Shown piece after piece: positions 9,257 to 18,197 of a stretch of 64,000 nucleotides of DNA. Origin of the DNA: JANELJ01 sp024511395 (GTDB lineage: Bacteria; Pseudomonadota; Gammaproteobacteria; GRL18); assembly GCA_963681975.1 (NCBI GenBank), contig OY820613.1:1984001-2048000 (forward strand), written 5' to 3'. Every line of letters starts with the position of its first letter. The first letter of the stretch is position 1. A model generated the notes under the pieces. That model was not told the DNA's origin and did not search any database. It worked only from the letters and a program-made list of their open reading frames with translations. Made by a program: the position numbers and the translations under genes.

Positions 9257-9877
9257 TCAGTCTTTTGTCTCCTGACGATCGCCATGGATAACTTCTACCA
9301 GGTAAACCGCCTGAGCTTCCATTTTTAATAACAGCTCATCCACTCTGCCACGAAAATAGCGGTAAAACATAACAGTAGGAATGGCAACAGACAGACCAGC
9401 AGCGGTTGTTATCAGAGCTTCAGAAATACCATCGGCCAGCACTTTAGGATCACCTACTCCCAGACTGGTGATCACTGCAAACACCTTAATCATACCAATA
9501 ACTGTACCCAGCAGACCGAGTAAAGGCGTAATGGAGGCAATGGTTCCCAGTGTATTTAAAAACCGTTCCAGCTCCTGAGCCACCTGGCGACCTTCTTCTT
9601 CAATGCTTTCTTTCATGATATCGCGGGCACCATTCATATTACGCAAGCCTGCGGCAAGAATCTTGCCCAGAGGAGAATCACTATGTAGCTTTTCTATAAC
9701 TTCATTGGTTATCCGTTTTTTTTTGTGCAGCTTTATGATTTGATCGGCCAGATTGGATGGTGCAATGGACTTTTCCCGTAAGGTCCAGAAACGTTCTGCG
9801 ATAATGGTAAAGGCCAGAATAGAACATAAAATAATCGGGGCTATGATCCAACCGCCGGAAACAATTAATTCAAACAC
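9257..9877 (-). CDS. exbB: ExbB/TolQ/MotA-family proton channel protein
   Basis: 206 residues. There is an N-terminal transmembrane helix (GGWIIAPIILCSILAFTIIAERF), a cytoplasmic loop, and two further helices in the conserved block ITPLLGLLGTVIGMIKVF and ALITTAAGLSVAIPTVMFYRYF. This is the MotA/TolQ/ExbB proton channel signature. It pairs with the ExbD directly downstream. In many gammaproteobacteria this pair lies between comEC and lpxK, as here. Confidence 0.94.
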   Translation of the reverse strand: MFELIVSGGWIIAPIILCSILAFTIIAERFWTLREKSIAPSNLADQIIKLHKKKRITNEVIEKLHSDSPLGKILAAGLRNMNGARDIMKESIEEEGRQVAQELERFLNTLGTIASITPLLGLLGTVIGMIKVFAVITSLGVGDPKVLADGISEALITTAAGLSVAIPTVMFYRYFRGRVDELLLKMEAQAVYLVEVIHGDRQETKD

Positions 9878-9913
9878 ACAGGTTCCTATTTATTGAAAAT
9901 ACTAAACTAAACA

Positions 9914-10628
9914 CTAGAGGTTTCGGGCCTGACGATGCCAGAAACGTTGTTTTAACTCCCGGTATTGTATCACCGAAAGTGAATTATTGGTTATATCAGA
10001 CTGAATATCAATAACCCCATTCATCATTGTATAAATTTTTACGGCTTTTTTTCTATATTTTTGAACCACCTTTTCTGAGGGATGGTGAAAACGATTGCGA
10101 TAGCCGTAGGAAAACAATGCCATTTTCGGCTCAAGCTGGTTGATAAAATCGGTTCCTGAAGAGGTTTTACTGCCATGATGGGGTACCTGAAGTACATCGG
10201 CCTTTAAATCAGGATAATGCATAAGTAATTGCCGTTCGACCTGCTTTTCAACATCCCCGGTCAGCAGGTAGCGTATTTGTTTAGCTGTGGTTATAAGTAA
10301 AACACAGGAAAGATTATTGTTATTTTTTATAGCCTCAGTTACGAGGCCATTTTTTGACAGGGGCGACAGGATTTCAAATCTGACACCATCCCAAACCCAA
10401 TGCTGACCGCTTTGACAGCCTTTAACTGGATAACCATTAAATATTGGCAAATCCGCTTCTCCGGACATAACCGATTTAATGCTGAATCCCTCATACAGCG
10501 GCTGAAATGAACCGGCATGATCCCTGTCAGTATGACTAATAATTAACCGGTCAATACTGTTTATTCCTCGGTAATTCAAAAATGGAATAATTACACTATC
10601 TGCCATATTAAACTGCTGTGAATAATTA
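9914..10628 (-). pseudogene. comEC: comEC 3' fragment (metallo-beta-lactamase domain)
   Basis: The fragment codes for the C-terminal domain of ComEC/Rec2: VIIPFLNYRGINSIDRLIISHTDRDHAGS, LLTGDVEKQVE and VLQVPHHGSKTSS. These are the metal-binding motifs of the MBL fold. Reading upstream it runs into the IS982-like element at 10629. Removing that element and one copy of the TAATTA duplication restores the frame as FDTGD-NYSQQFNMADSV with the fragment at 11648. The domain itself looks intact but is cut from the membrane channel. Confidence 0.92.
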
Positions 10629-11647
10629 ACCTGAGATCTGGATAAGAACCCAGTCATTTACCTAAATACAGAGAGTTTTCATATCACTCTCATCTATTCT
10701 GATTGTCGGCTTGTCTTTTTTATGACAATAGGCAATCAGAGAACCAATAAGGTTCAACATAAAACCACTTACGCTTCTATGACGTGAATGTTCAATCTGT
10801 GTAATATTTTTTAGCTGCTCATTAACCGTTTCAATTATAAAACGTTTTTTCAGCATAATCTTATCCCACAATGCAATGGCACGTGGTTTCATGTTTCGTC
10901 TGACATTGGTAATAAGCCCGACATCCTGTTCAAACAGTTCATCACTTAAAAGACTGGAGACATAGCCTTTGTCACCATAAAGCTTTCCATATAAGTCTTT
11001 GGCCATTTCAGGAACCGGTTTTCTGTCATCTACATTACCGGCCGTCAATTTAGTGGCCAGTATTTCACCTTTATGATTAATGATCAGGTGAACTTTAAAC
11101 CCATAGAACCACCCCATGGTCGATTTGCCTCGCTGAGCAACACCATCAAAGACTTTATGCCTGGGTATGCGAATGTTTTGGCATACTTTAATGCTGCTCG
11201 CATCAACAAAGGCAATTCCGGTGGGCTTTCCTTTGCAATGAGTAAAGTAAGCGCATAATGGCACCAGTACCGATGACATCACTCACAGGAAACGGCTATA
11301 GCTCAATAAATTTGGAAACTCTTTCCTAAGATGTTGATGCACATGGCATAAATAATAACTCTTAAAATCTTTGTAATGTGACTGATGAAAGTTAATCAGG
11401 ATAGTCATCAGTTCACCGGGGCTCATTACACCTTGTCGTCTTCTCTTTTTATCACCGGATTCCAGCAGTGTTTTTTCCCATTCAGGATAAAAGAACTGGT
11501 TGAAATCATCGATATTACAATACAATTCATCTATAGTAGTCACTTGCCTGTTCCTTGTTCAAATTCATTTGATTTGGTCATTAAATGATCTGATCGAGAA
11601 ACAGGCATTTAGTTCAATATTTTTTAGTTCTTATCCAGAATTCAGGT
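10629..11647. mobile_element. IS982-family insertion sequence inside comEC
   Basis: 1019 bp. The ends are inverted repeats reading ACCTGA-AT-TCTGGATAAGAAC and ACCTGA-GA-TCTGGATAAGAAC, differing at two positions. It is flanked by a 6-bp target duplication TAATTA at 10623-10628 and 11648-11653. The size and transposase match IS982. The precise repair of comEC when it is removed confirms the borders. Confidence 0.92.
10662..11543 (-). pseudogene. IS982-family transposase split by an in-frame stop
   Basis: The N-terminal part (MTTIDELYCNIDDFNQFFYPEW to NLLSYSRFL) and the C-terminal part (SSVLVPLCAYF, FVDASSIKVCQN, VDDRKPV, YGDKGYVS, IETVNEQLKN) are in the same frame. They are separated by one TGA at 11283-11285. 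Together they give about 293 residues, the normal IS982 length. The three DDE regions are present, so a single nonsense change seems to have silenced it. Read-through cannot be excluded. Confidence 0.88.
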
Positions 11648-12471
11648 TAATTATCTCCTGTATCAAAGACCAGACTATGTGTCCGGGTTTGAACCACCAT
11701 TGCCAGTCCCTGTCCTATATCCAGCATTGTCAGATGAATAGTGCCACTTTCAGGTTGATCTACATGGGTAAAAACCAGCTGCAGAAAAAACAGCAGCCCA
11801 GCTGTTCTTCCCAGCCAACCCCTGGGCATTAACAACCAGAGACCTACGAACAACAAACTGCCTGTCAGTAATGAAAAACCGGCAATATGAAAGACACTAT
11901 GTGAGGTATTATCCAGAACCTTCAAATATTCGAATAAAATATCCAGAGGATATACCAGGGCGTTAAACACCATACCGGCTATAAGGCTTAATGCGGCAGC
12001 GGCAAGAGTAAGCGGAACAATAAACAAGCTCATAAATGGGACAGCAACCAGGTTCGCAGCAGGAGCAACCAAAGAAAACTGATTAAAAAAGATGACCGTC
12101 AGTGGCAGTAAGCCTAAAAAAACCACCATCTGGATACGCACCAGAGCGGTAATTTTTGCTGCTCTGCCTTGAGCGGACGTCAACCTAGACGAAGCAGCCA
12201 TGACAATCACAGCTACGGCTGAAAATGATAGCCAGAAACCAGAAGAAAGACTGCTTAGTGGATCGACCAGAAGTATCAGCAATAAGGCGGTTAACAGGGC
12301 ATAAGAAGGATAAAAGGTACGCCTTAGTATCACAGCTGCAAAAACCACCTGCAACATTAACAGAGCCCTTTGCGTAGGTATGGCAAATCCGGCCAGGGCA
12401 GCATAAACAACAGCAGCCAGTAAAGCAGACACACTGGCTACCATAAAGGCGGGAAATCTGAAGTTTAAATA
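11648..12471 (-). pseudogene. comEC: comEC middle fragment (membrane channel region)
   Basis: Hydrophobic sequence with about seven predicted membrane segments, including AGFAIPTQRALLMLQVVFAAVILRR, a hallmark of the ComEC competence domain. It ends with LTMLDIGQGLAMVVQTRTHSLVFDTGD, where the MBL domain begins. It is cut on one side by the IS982-like element and on the other by an IS5-like copy. TSDs on both sides (TAATTA and TAAATA) show simple insertion. Confidence 0.9.
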
Positions 12472-13970
12472 GTTCAACCTGAATAATACCGTTTTAAGCC
12501 TGACATCAAGCCAGGTTTAAAGCAGCTGATTGCCCCGGTTTGATAAAAGACCCCATCAAACCGGAAATAATTTTGAGCCACAAAAGCCGGAGCTTATTGA
12601 GGATCTTTCTTAAGTTATGTCCAGCGGCTACCATAACCACATTAATGGCATCACCGACTGCACCTTTGAGGTAGCAGCGGTCTAAACGGCCATCGTTTTT
12701 CATATGACCAATTTCAGGCTCAATCGCACTGCGCCGTTTTAATGCCTTTTTAATACTTCGGGTAACGCCTCGCTTCTGACCTGAGATAAAAACTTTAGTG
12801 TCTTTTACTTCATGTCCACGATAACCCCGGTCAACAAAGCAGTGTTCCGGTTGTACGGCTGTAAACTGTTTTATCTGTTCCAGTTGTGGCAGCAAGGTAT
12901 GTCCATCATAAGGATTGCCCGGACAACTTTGAGCACCAATAACAAAGCCTTCCTTGTTAGTTACCGCGATACTGGTTTTAACTCCAAATTCATAAGGCTT
13001 ATGAGCTTTGCCTTTACTGATACACTCGACTTCCGGTGCATGTAAACTGTAAAGCTTGTTTTTACTGTGCTGCTCCTGCTCAATCAGTTTCTGAGCCTGT
13101 TTTAGAGCTACTTCAAACAGAGACTGAATATCAACAGAATAGTTGGGCAGTTGTCGTTCAATATCCCGTTTAACACGACCTAAACGGGATTTCAGTTTAT
13201 TGTTCATTTTCTTCATGCGTTTAAACTGTTTTGCATGAGCATAACGACTGGCCATTAGTACATATTGCGGCCCAACCCGATTATAGTTCTGACGCAGTTT
13301 AATACCGTGCTCTTTGGACAGTTTAACCAGGTTTTCTCTGGCTTTGTTCAGGAGCTTTGAATCGGTTGGAAAAGCGATGTTCTTTTCCTGTACGGTAGTA
13401 TCTACCGTGACTTTCTTTAAACTGCCGGGCTTTATGGTTTTACTCTTTAGTCCGGCTTTAATGGTTTCAATCAGTAATTTTTCACTGCCTGATTTACCCG
13501 GCCGGTTACGCCATTTGGTCATGGTCACAGGGTGTATAGGCATTTTATGCTGAAAGTATTCTTCACCACAGAAATACTGCCAGTACGGATTTTCTGTCCA
13601 GCCTTTTACTACCTGTTCATCCGATAAATCATGCAGGTGTTTCAGGTAATGCAATCCTGCAATCAATCGAGTGCGTATGGCAGGAGCACCTTTAGTGGAT
13701 ACAAACAGAGCGCCCCATTCTTTATCAGGACTTTCCCAATCTATGTGTTTTGATAACTTAATCAACTCATGGTTTATGTCCAGCATGTTTTCAAGGCGCA
13801 TCCTGAACAGGTCTTCCTGAGGTATTTTTGGCTGTTTCTTTGGCTTCATTCTGGTCTGGAAATTTGCAAGGTAATAAGGCTTATTTTACCAAAAACCTGC
13901 AAATTTAACACCCATAATCAAGAAATATTTCTTTATAAATCAATGCACTATGTTTTATTCAGGGCAGACT
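12472..13970. mobile_element. IS5-like element, copy A (intact) inside comEC
   Basis: 1499 bp. The ends are imperfect inverted repeats, GTTCAACCTGAATAA and GTCTGCCCTGAATAA. It is flanked by the 6-bp duplication TAAATA at 12466-12471 and 13971-13976. Removing it restores the comEC frame (RRIAYLNFRFPAF). Seven other copies or pieces of this element are in the window; A, G and H share the GTCTGCCC end variant. Confidence 0.93.
12506..13849 (-). CDS. IS5-like DDE transposase, copy A
   Basis: 447 residues, full length. The N-terminal region YLKHLHDLSDEQVVKGWTEN and YWQYFCGEEYFQHKMP is typical of this IS5-like group. The DDE residues lie in VTVDTTVQEKNIAFPTDSKLL, HCFVDRGYRGHEV and AIEPEIGHMKNDGRLDRCYL. 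A positively charged coiled region sits near residues 210-235. Of the copies in the window, A, B, G and H keep this reading frame open and are the possible sources of transposase for the shortened ones. Confidence 0.92.
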   Translation of the reverse strand: MKPKKQPKIPQEDLFRMRLENMLDINHELIKLSKHIDWESPDKEWGALFVSTKGAPAIRTRLIAGLHYLKHLHDLSDEQVVKGWTENPYWQYFCGEEYFQHKMPIHPVTMTKWRNRPGKSGSEKLLIETIKAGLKSKTIKPGSLKKVTVDTTVQEKNIAFPTDSKLLNKARENLVKLSKEHGIKLRQNYNRVGPQYVLMASRYAHAKQFKRMKKMNNKLKSRLGRVKRDIERQLPNYSVDIQSLFEVALKQAQKLIEQEQHSKNKLYSLHAPEVECISKGKAHKPYEFGVKTSIAVTNKEGFVIGAQSCPGNPYDGHTLLPQLEQIKQFTAVQPEHCFVDRGYRGHEVKDTKVFISGQKRGVTRSIKKALKRRSAIEPEIGHMKNDGRLDRCYLKGAVGDAINVVMVAAGHNLRKILNKLRLLWLKIISGLMGSFIKPGQSAALNLA

Positions 13971-14840
13971 AAATAAGCAATCCGCCGCCAGATAAAAAAC
14001 ACCATGGCTCCGTTTAGCGCCGCCAATAAACCAATATGCAGACCGGATATCGCAATTAAATGATTAGTGCCGGTTCTCATCAATAACTGCCATTGCTGTG
14101 GGCTAATGTCGGCACGGGAACCGATGGCCAGAGCCTTGAACAGACCTTTATACGGATTATCAGCCAGTACCCTGTCCAGAGTATCGGCCAGTTTCTACCT
14201 CAGGCCGAACAAACAGATTGTAGATTGCCTGTTCAGGCCTGAGTAGCTTAGCTTTGCGTACATAGCCAGTGGCCTGAATATGATTCTGAAACAACCATTG
14301 TTCATAATCAAAAGCCCCGGGGTTCATTAGACCGTTGTTATGTTTAAGGCGAATATCAAGCTGCCATATCTGACCGGCTTTAATTTTTCCCAGGAGCTAT
14401 TGCCGCCATACCAGCTTAAACGGACTTTAGCCTTAAATACCCGCGGCTGGCTGCCTGTATAAGTCGTTTCCCTAGAATGAATATTAAAAACAAACTGTAC
14501 TTTTTCTATGATCCTTTTTTGGTAAAGAAGCTATCTCTCCTGTTACCCGAATGGTTTGCCCTTCTATTTGTTCCAGATCAAGTGGCGGAACCACCTGCTT
14601 AATATATAATGCTGTCCATAGAAAACCGCCGATAAACCACAGCACAAATAGAACCAACGGCAGGCCTGATGGAAAAAACACTTTGTTTATAAGAGTATAT
14701 TGAGAGCGGCAGCGGTATAATAAGAGAGTCAGAACCAAGGTGTTCCCGGCAGACAGAATGATAATTTGAAGATTGGGAAAATACGGCCAGTAAAGCAAGG
14801 CCATATTTCCGGCTAAAAACGCCACAATCCCTGTGCGCAT
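13971..14840 (-). pseudogene. comEC: comEC 5' fragment with frameshifts
   Basis: The frame opens at ATG 14840 (MRTGIVAFLAGNMALLYWPYF) with two membrane helices, then loses frame near 14520 at a run of A bases (LPKKDHRK changes to IIEKVQFVFNIHS). A second shift near 14390 leads into GQIWQLDIRLKHNNGLMNPGAFDYEQWLF. A third near 14190 leads into LADTLDRVLADNPYKGLFKALAIGSRADIS and IAISGLHIGLLAALNG. All pieces are recognisable ComEC. At least three frameshifts plus two IS insertions mean the DNA-uptake channel is lost. Confidence 0.92.
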
Positions 14841-14967
14841 TTCTTTGGTTTCCGTTATTTAATACTTTCAATTCAGATGAATTGCACTATGCTAACTTAC
14901 AAAACGCTATTTTATACATCTATTTGATAATACAATTGCTTATCCTAACCATACAATTATTTGCATT

Positions 14968-15498
14968 ATGCCAAAAAAGCTAATCAAAAAATACATGCCT
15001 GATCATAAAACGATCAAGGAGCATAAAAACCTGCAGATTTTCGGAAAGCTTCTGCATGATGGCAATCTCTGGCATTTTAACCGACGTTCCGTATCCGGTG
15101 CCTTTGCCGTTGGTTTATTTGTGGCTTTTATTCCCCTGCCCTCCCAGATGATTATTGCAGCGGCAGTCGCCATTATGCTGCGGGTTAACCTGCCTATTTC
15201 CGTAGCACTGGTCTGGGTTTCCAACCCGATAACCATACCGCCCCTGTTTTATGCAGCATACCTGCTGGGGGCAAAAATAATGGGTGTTAAAGCACTTGAA
15301 AGTTACTATGAGCTGACACTGGACTGGTTCAGCCACCAGCTGCATATTATCTGGCAGCCGTTTTTACTGGGCTGCTTTATATTCGGTGTAATCAGTGCTG
15401 TTGTTGGTTATGCCAGCATCCGGCTGTTATGGCGCCTGCATGTTGTTAACCATTTAAAAGAGCGTAAAGCACGGCGGAAAAACCGCCAGAAGAATTAA
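14968..15498 (+). CDS. DUF2062 domain membrane protein
   Basis: 176 residues. The DUF2062 signature is seen as NRRSVSGAFAVGLFVAFIPLPSQMIIAAAVAIMLRVNLPISVALVWVSNPIT, followed by another membrane segment and a basic tail (KERKARRKNRQKN). The gene diverges from comEC, a frequent neighbourhood for this family in gammaproteobacteria. Function is unknown. The stop codon overlaps the end of the opposing OsmC-like tail. Confidence 0.9.
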   Translation: MPKKLIKKYMPDHKTIKEHKNLQIFGKLLHDGNLWHFNRRSVSGAFAVGLFVAFIPLPSQMIIAAAVAIMLRVNLPISVALVWVSNPITIPPLFYAAYLLGAKIMGVKALESYYELTLDWFSHQLHIIWQPFLLGCFIFGVISAVVGYASIRLLWRLHVVNHLKERKARRKNRQKN

Positions 15499-15602
15499 GT
15501 TCTCACAGGTTCTATAATAATTTCAGAACGTACCGACCTGGCCAGAAAACAACGTTTATGGGCCTGATGATGTATATTCTCTATCGCCTCCCATGCTACT
15601 TC
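15495..15602 (-). pseudogene. C-terminal tail of an OsmC-like protein cut by an IS
   Basis: Only 36 codons remain, reading WEAIENIHHQAHKRCFLARS and then EIIIEP. The AHxxCF pattern resembles the second cysteine region of OsmC-type peroxide-reducing proteins. The rest is missing at the border of IS copy B. Because copy B has no matching target duplication, the missing part may have been moved or deleted by recombination. Family assignment is tentative given the length. Confidence 0.5.
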
Positions 15603-17100
15603 GTTCAACCTGAATAATACCGCTTTAAGCCTGACATCAAGCCAGGTTTAAAGCGGCTGATTGCCCCGGTTTGATAAAAGACCCCATCAAACCGGAAATA
15701 ATTTTGAGCCACAAAAGCCGGAGCTTATTGAGGATCTTTCTTAAGTTATGTCCAGCGGCTACCATAACCACATTAATGGCATCACCGACTGCACCTTTGA
15801 GGTAGCAGCGGTCTAAACGGCCATCGTTTTTCATATGACCAATTTCAGGCTCAATCGCACTGCGCCGTTTTAATGCCTTTTTAATACTTCGGGTAACGCC
15901 TCGCTTCTGACCTGAGATAAAAACTTTAGTGTCTTTTACTTCATGTCCACGATAACCCCGGTCAACAAAGCAGTGTTCCGGTTGTACGGCTGTAAACTGT
16001 TTTATCTGTTCCAGTTGTGGCAGTAGAGTGTGTCCATCATAAGGATTGCCCGGACAGCTTTGAGCACCAATAACAAAGCCTTCCTTGTTGGTTACCGCGA
16101 TACTGGCTTTAACTCCAAATTCATAAGGCTTATGAACTTTGCCTTTACTGATACACTCGACTTCAGGAGCATGTAAACTGTAAAGCTTGTTCTTACTGTG
16201 CTGCTCCTGCTCAATTAGTTTCTGAGCCTGTTTTAGAGCTACTTCAAACAGAGACTGAATATCAACGGAATAGTTGGGCAGTTGTCGTTCAATATCCCGT
16301 TTAACACGACCTAAACGGGATTTCAGTTTATTGTTCATTTTCTTCATGCGTTTAAACTGTTTTGCATGAGCATAACGACTGGCCATTAGTACATATTGCG
16401 GCCCAACCCGATTATAGTTCTGACGCAGTTTAATACCGTGCTCTTTGGACAGTTTAACCAGGTTTTCTCTGGCTTTGTTCAGGAGCTTTGAATCGGTTGG
16501 AAAAGCGATGTTCTTTTCCTGTACGGTAGTATCTACCGTGACTTTCTTTAAACTGCCTGGCTTGATAGTTTTACTCTTTAGTCCGGCTTTAATGGTTTCA
16601 ATCAGTAATTTTTCACTGCCTGATTTACCCGGCCGGTTACGCCATTTGGTCATGGTCACAGGGTGTATGGGCATCTTATGCTGAAAGTATTCTTCACCAC
16701 AGAAATACTGCCAGTACGGATTTTCTGTCCAGCCTTTTACTACCTGTTCATCTGATAAATCATGAAGGTGTTTCAGGTAATGCAATCCTGCAATCAAACG
16801 AGTACGAATGGCAGGAGCACCTTTAGTGGATACAAACAGAGCACCCCATTCTTTATCAGGACTTTCCCGGTCTATGTGTTTTGATAACTTAATCAACTCA
16901 TGGTTTATGTCCAGCATGTTTTCAAGGCGCATCCTGAACAGGTCTTCCTGAGGTATTTTTGGCTGTTTCTCTGGCTTCATTCTGGTCTGGAAATTTGCAA
17001 GGTAATAAGGCTTATTTTACCAAAAACCTGCAAATTTAACACCCATAATTCGACAATATTTCCTTATAAATCAATGTGCTACAATTTATTCAGGTCGGAC
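15603..17100. mobile_element. IS5-like element, copy B (intact, no target duplication)
   Basis: 1498 bp with ends GTTCAACCTGAATAA and GTCCGACCTGAATAA. The left flank ends TACTTC and the right flank begins TATTTA, so no duplication is present, and the genes on the two sides are both truncated and unrelated. This suggests recombination between IS copies or a deletion next to the element rather than a simple insertion. Confidence 0.9.
15637..16980 (-). CDS. IS5-like DDE transposase, copy B
   Basis: 447 residues, open throughout. It differs from copy A by only a few residues (for example HIDRES for HIDWES and KVHKPYEFGVKAS for KAHKPYEFGVKTS). All DDE motifs are kept. Minus-strand orientation, the same as copies A and D. 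Confidence 0.92.
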   Translation of the reverse strand: MKPEKQPKIPQEDLFRMRLENMLDINHELIKLSKHIDRESPDKEWGALFVSTKGAPAIRTRLIAGLHYLKHLHDLSDEQVVKGWTENPYWQYFCGEEYFQHKMPIHPVTMTKWRNRPGKSGSEKLLIETIKAGLKSKTIKPGSLKKVTVDTTVQEKNIAFPTDSKLLNKARENLVKLSKEHGIKLRQNYNRVGPQYVLMASRYAHAKQFKRMKKMNNKLKSRLGRVKRDIERQLPNYSVDIQSLFEVALKQAQKLIEQEQHSKNKLYSLHAPEVECISKGKVHKPYEFGVKASIAVTNKEGFVIGAQSCPGNPYDGHTLLPQLEQIKQFTAVQPEHCFVDRGYRGHEVKDTKVFISGQKRGVTRSIKKALKRRSAIEPEIGHMKNDGRLDRCYLKGAVGDAINVVMVAAGHNLRKILNKLRLLWLKIISGLMGSFIKPGQSAALNLA

Positions 17101-18104
17101 TATTTATATCCACGTGGATAGTTTCATTAGACAGTTCCACCAGCTCCGGTATTTCATGCTCTGAAAATATTTCTGAATGATGCAGGTCCATAGCATGCAC
17201 CAAAGCTTCCAGGGACTTGTCATACAGGTGAATTGTTTCCTTTCGAAGAGCTTCCAGTGCTGATGCCGGTATCTGTATGACTTCCTCGGTCAGGTATTTG
17301 ACCTGTCCTCTACCTTTTTCCTTTACACAGAACAGAGTTTGAAGATAATTTACCAGCGGCCTGATAAAGGGCGTTACCAGTAAAACACCCAGAACATTAA
17401 AAATAGTATGAAACAGAGCCAGCTTCATGGCATAGCACATTTTGTGCTATGGATAAATAAGGGGCCAGGAGTTCCACCAGATCACGCAGTTGATAGATAA
17501 GTAGTACCGCGACCAGACCGGTAATGATATTAAAAATAAAATGTGCTACTGCCAGGTTAATACCCTCTTTAAGGGTATCAAAACCTTCCTTCATATAGGC
17601 AATACCCAGAAAAATAAAACCCAGACCAATTAAAACACCACCCAGTCTCTTATAGCTGTTATGTTTGGAAAACTGGAAAATAACACCAAATATCAGCATG
17701 GGCATGGCATACTGGGCAATTTTTATTTTTAGTCCAAAAGAAGAAACCAGCCAGGCAGTTGTTGTGGTACAGATATTGGAACCGAAAATAACCCCAACGG
17801 CCTGAGTCAGACCAATCAGTTCAGCAGACAGAAAAGAAATAATAATAACGGATATAAGCGAAGAACTTTGTACTACCGCCGTAGATAAAAAGCCTACACC
17901 AATAGCCTTTGGGGTGGTATTAGTAAACTTTTCAAGAAAGGACTCCAGGGTTACGCCGCTAAACAGCTTAAAGCCGTTTTCCATATAGTGCATACCGATA
18001 AGGAAAATGGCAATACCGGAGATAATGGTTTTGGCATCATCAGAGGATACGACAAACCAGGCAAAAATCAGGAATATTAAGGGACTGATTATTTGCTTTA
18101 ACAT
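17101..18104 (-). pseudogene. Na/Pi cotransporter family gene, decayed
   Basis: The first half codes for a Na/Pi cotransporter repeat: IFLIGMHYMENGFKLF, VGFLSTAVVQSSSLISVIIISF and GVIFGSNICTTTTAWL. The second QSSS/GANIGTT repeat expected after YMKEGFDTLKEGINLA is absent; the sequence jumps to VAHFIFNIITGLVAVLL, suggesting an internal deletion of roughly 80 residues. A frameshift near 17440 separates this from MKLALFHTIFNVLGVLLVTPFI and the start of the PhoU-like tail, which is then cut by IS copy B. The frameshift coincides with a perfect 9-bp palindrome at 17431-17451. Phosphate transport by this protein is surely lost. Confidence 0.85.
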
Positions 18105-18197
18105 GGGTGGATTTTATATTCCTGCCGTTTGTACTGTAATAGACGATGGGCTTAACTTGCTTTAAGACTAAACAATAAAATCCATAGATTCAAGTTT

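Noticed and set aside
12506..13849. Several recurring frames antisense to the IS5-like transposase (for example 79 and 77 codons)
   Set aside because: They recur only because the IS recurs and look like shadows of the transposase frame.
15603..17100. Target duplication around IS copy B
   Set aside because: The left flank TACTTC and right flank TATTTA do not match at any length.
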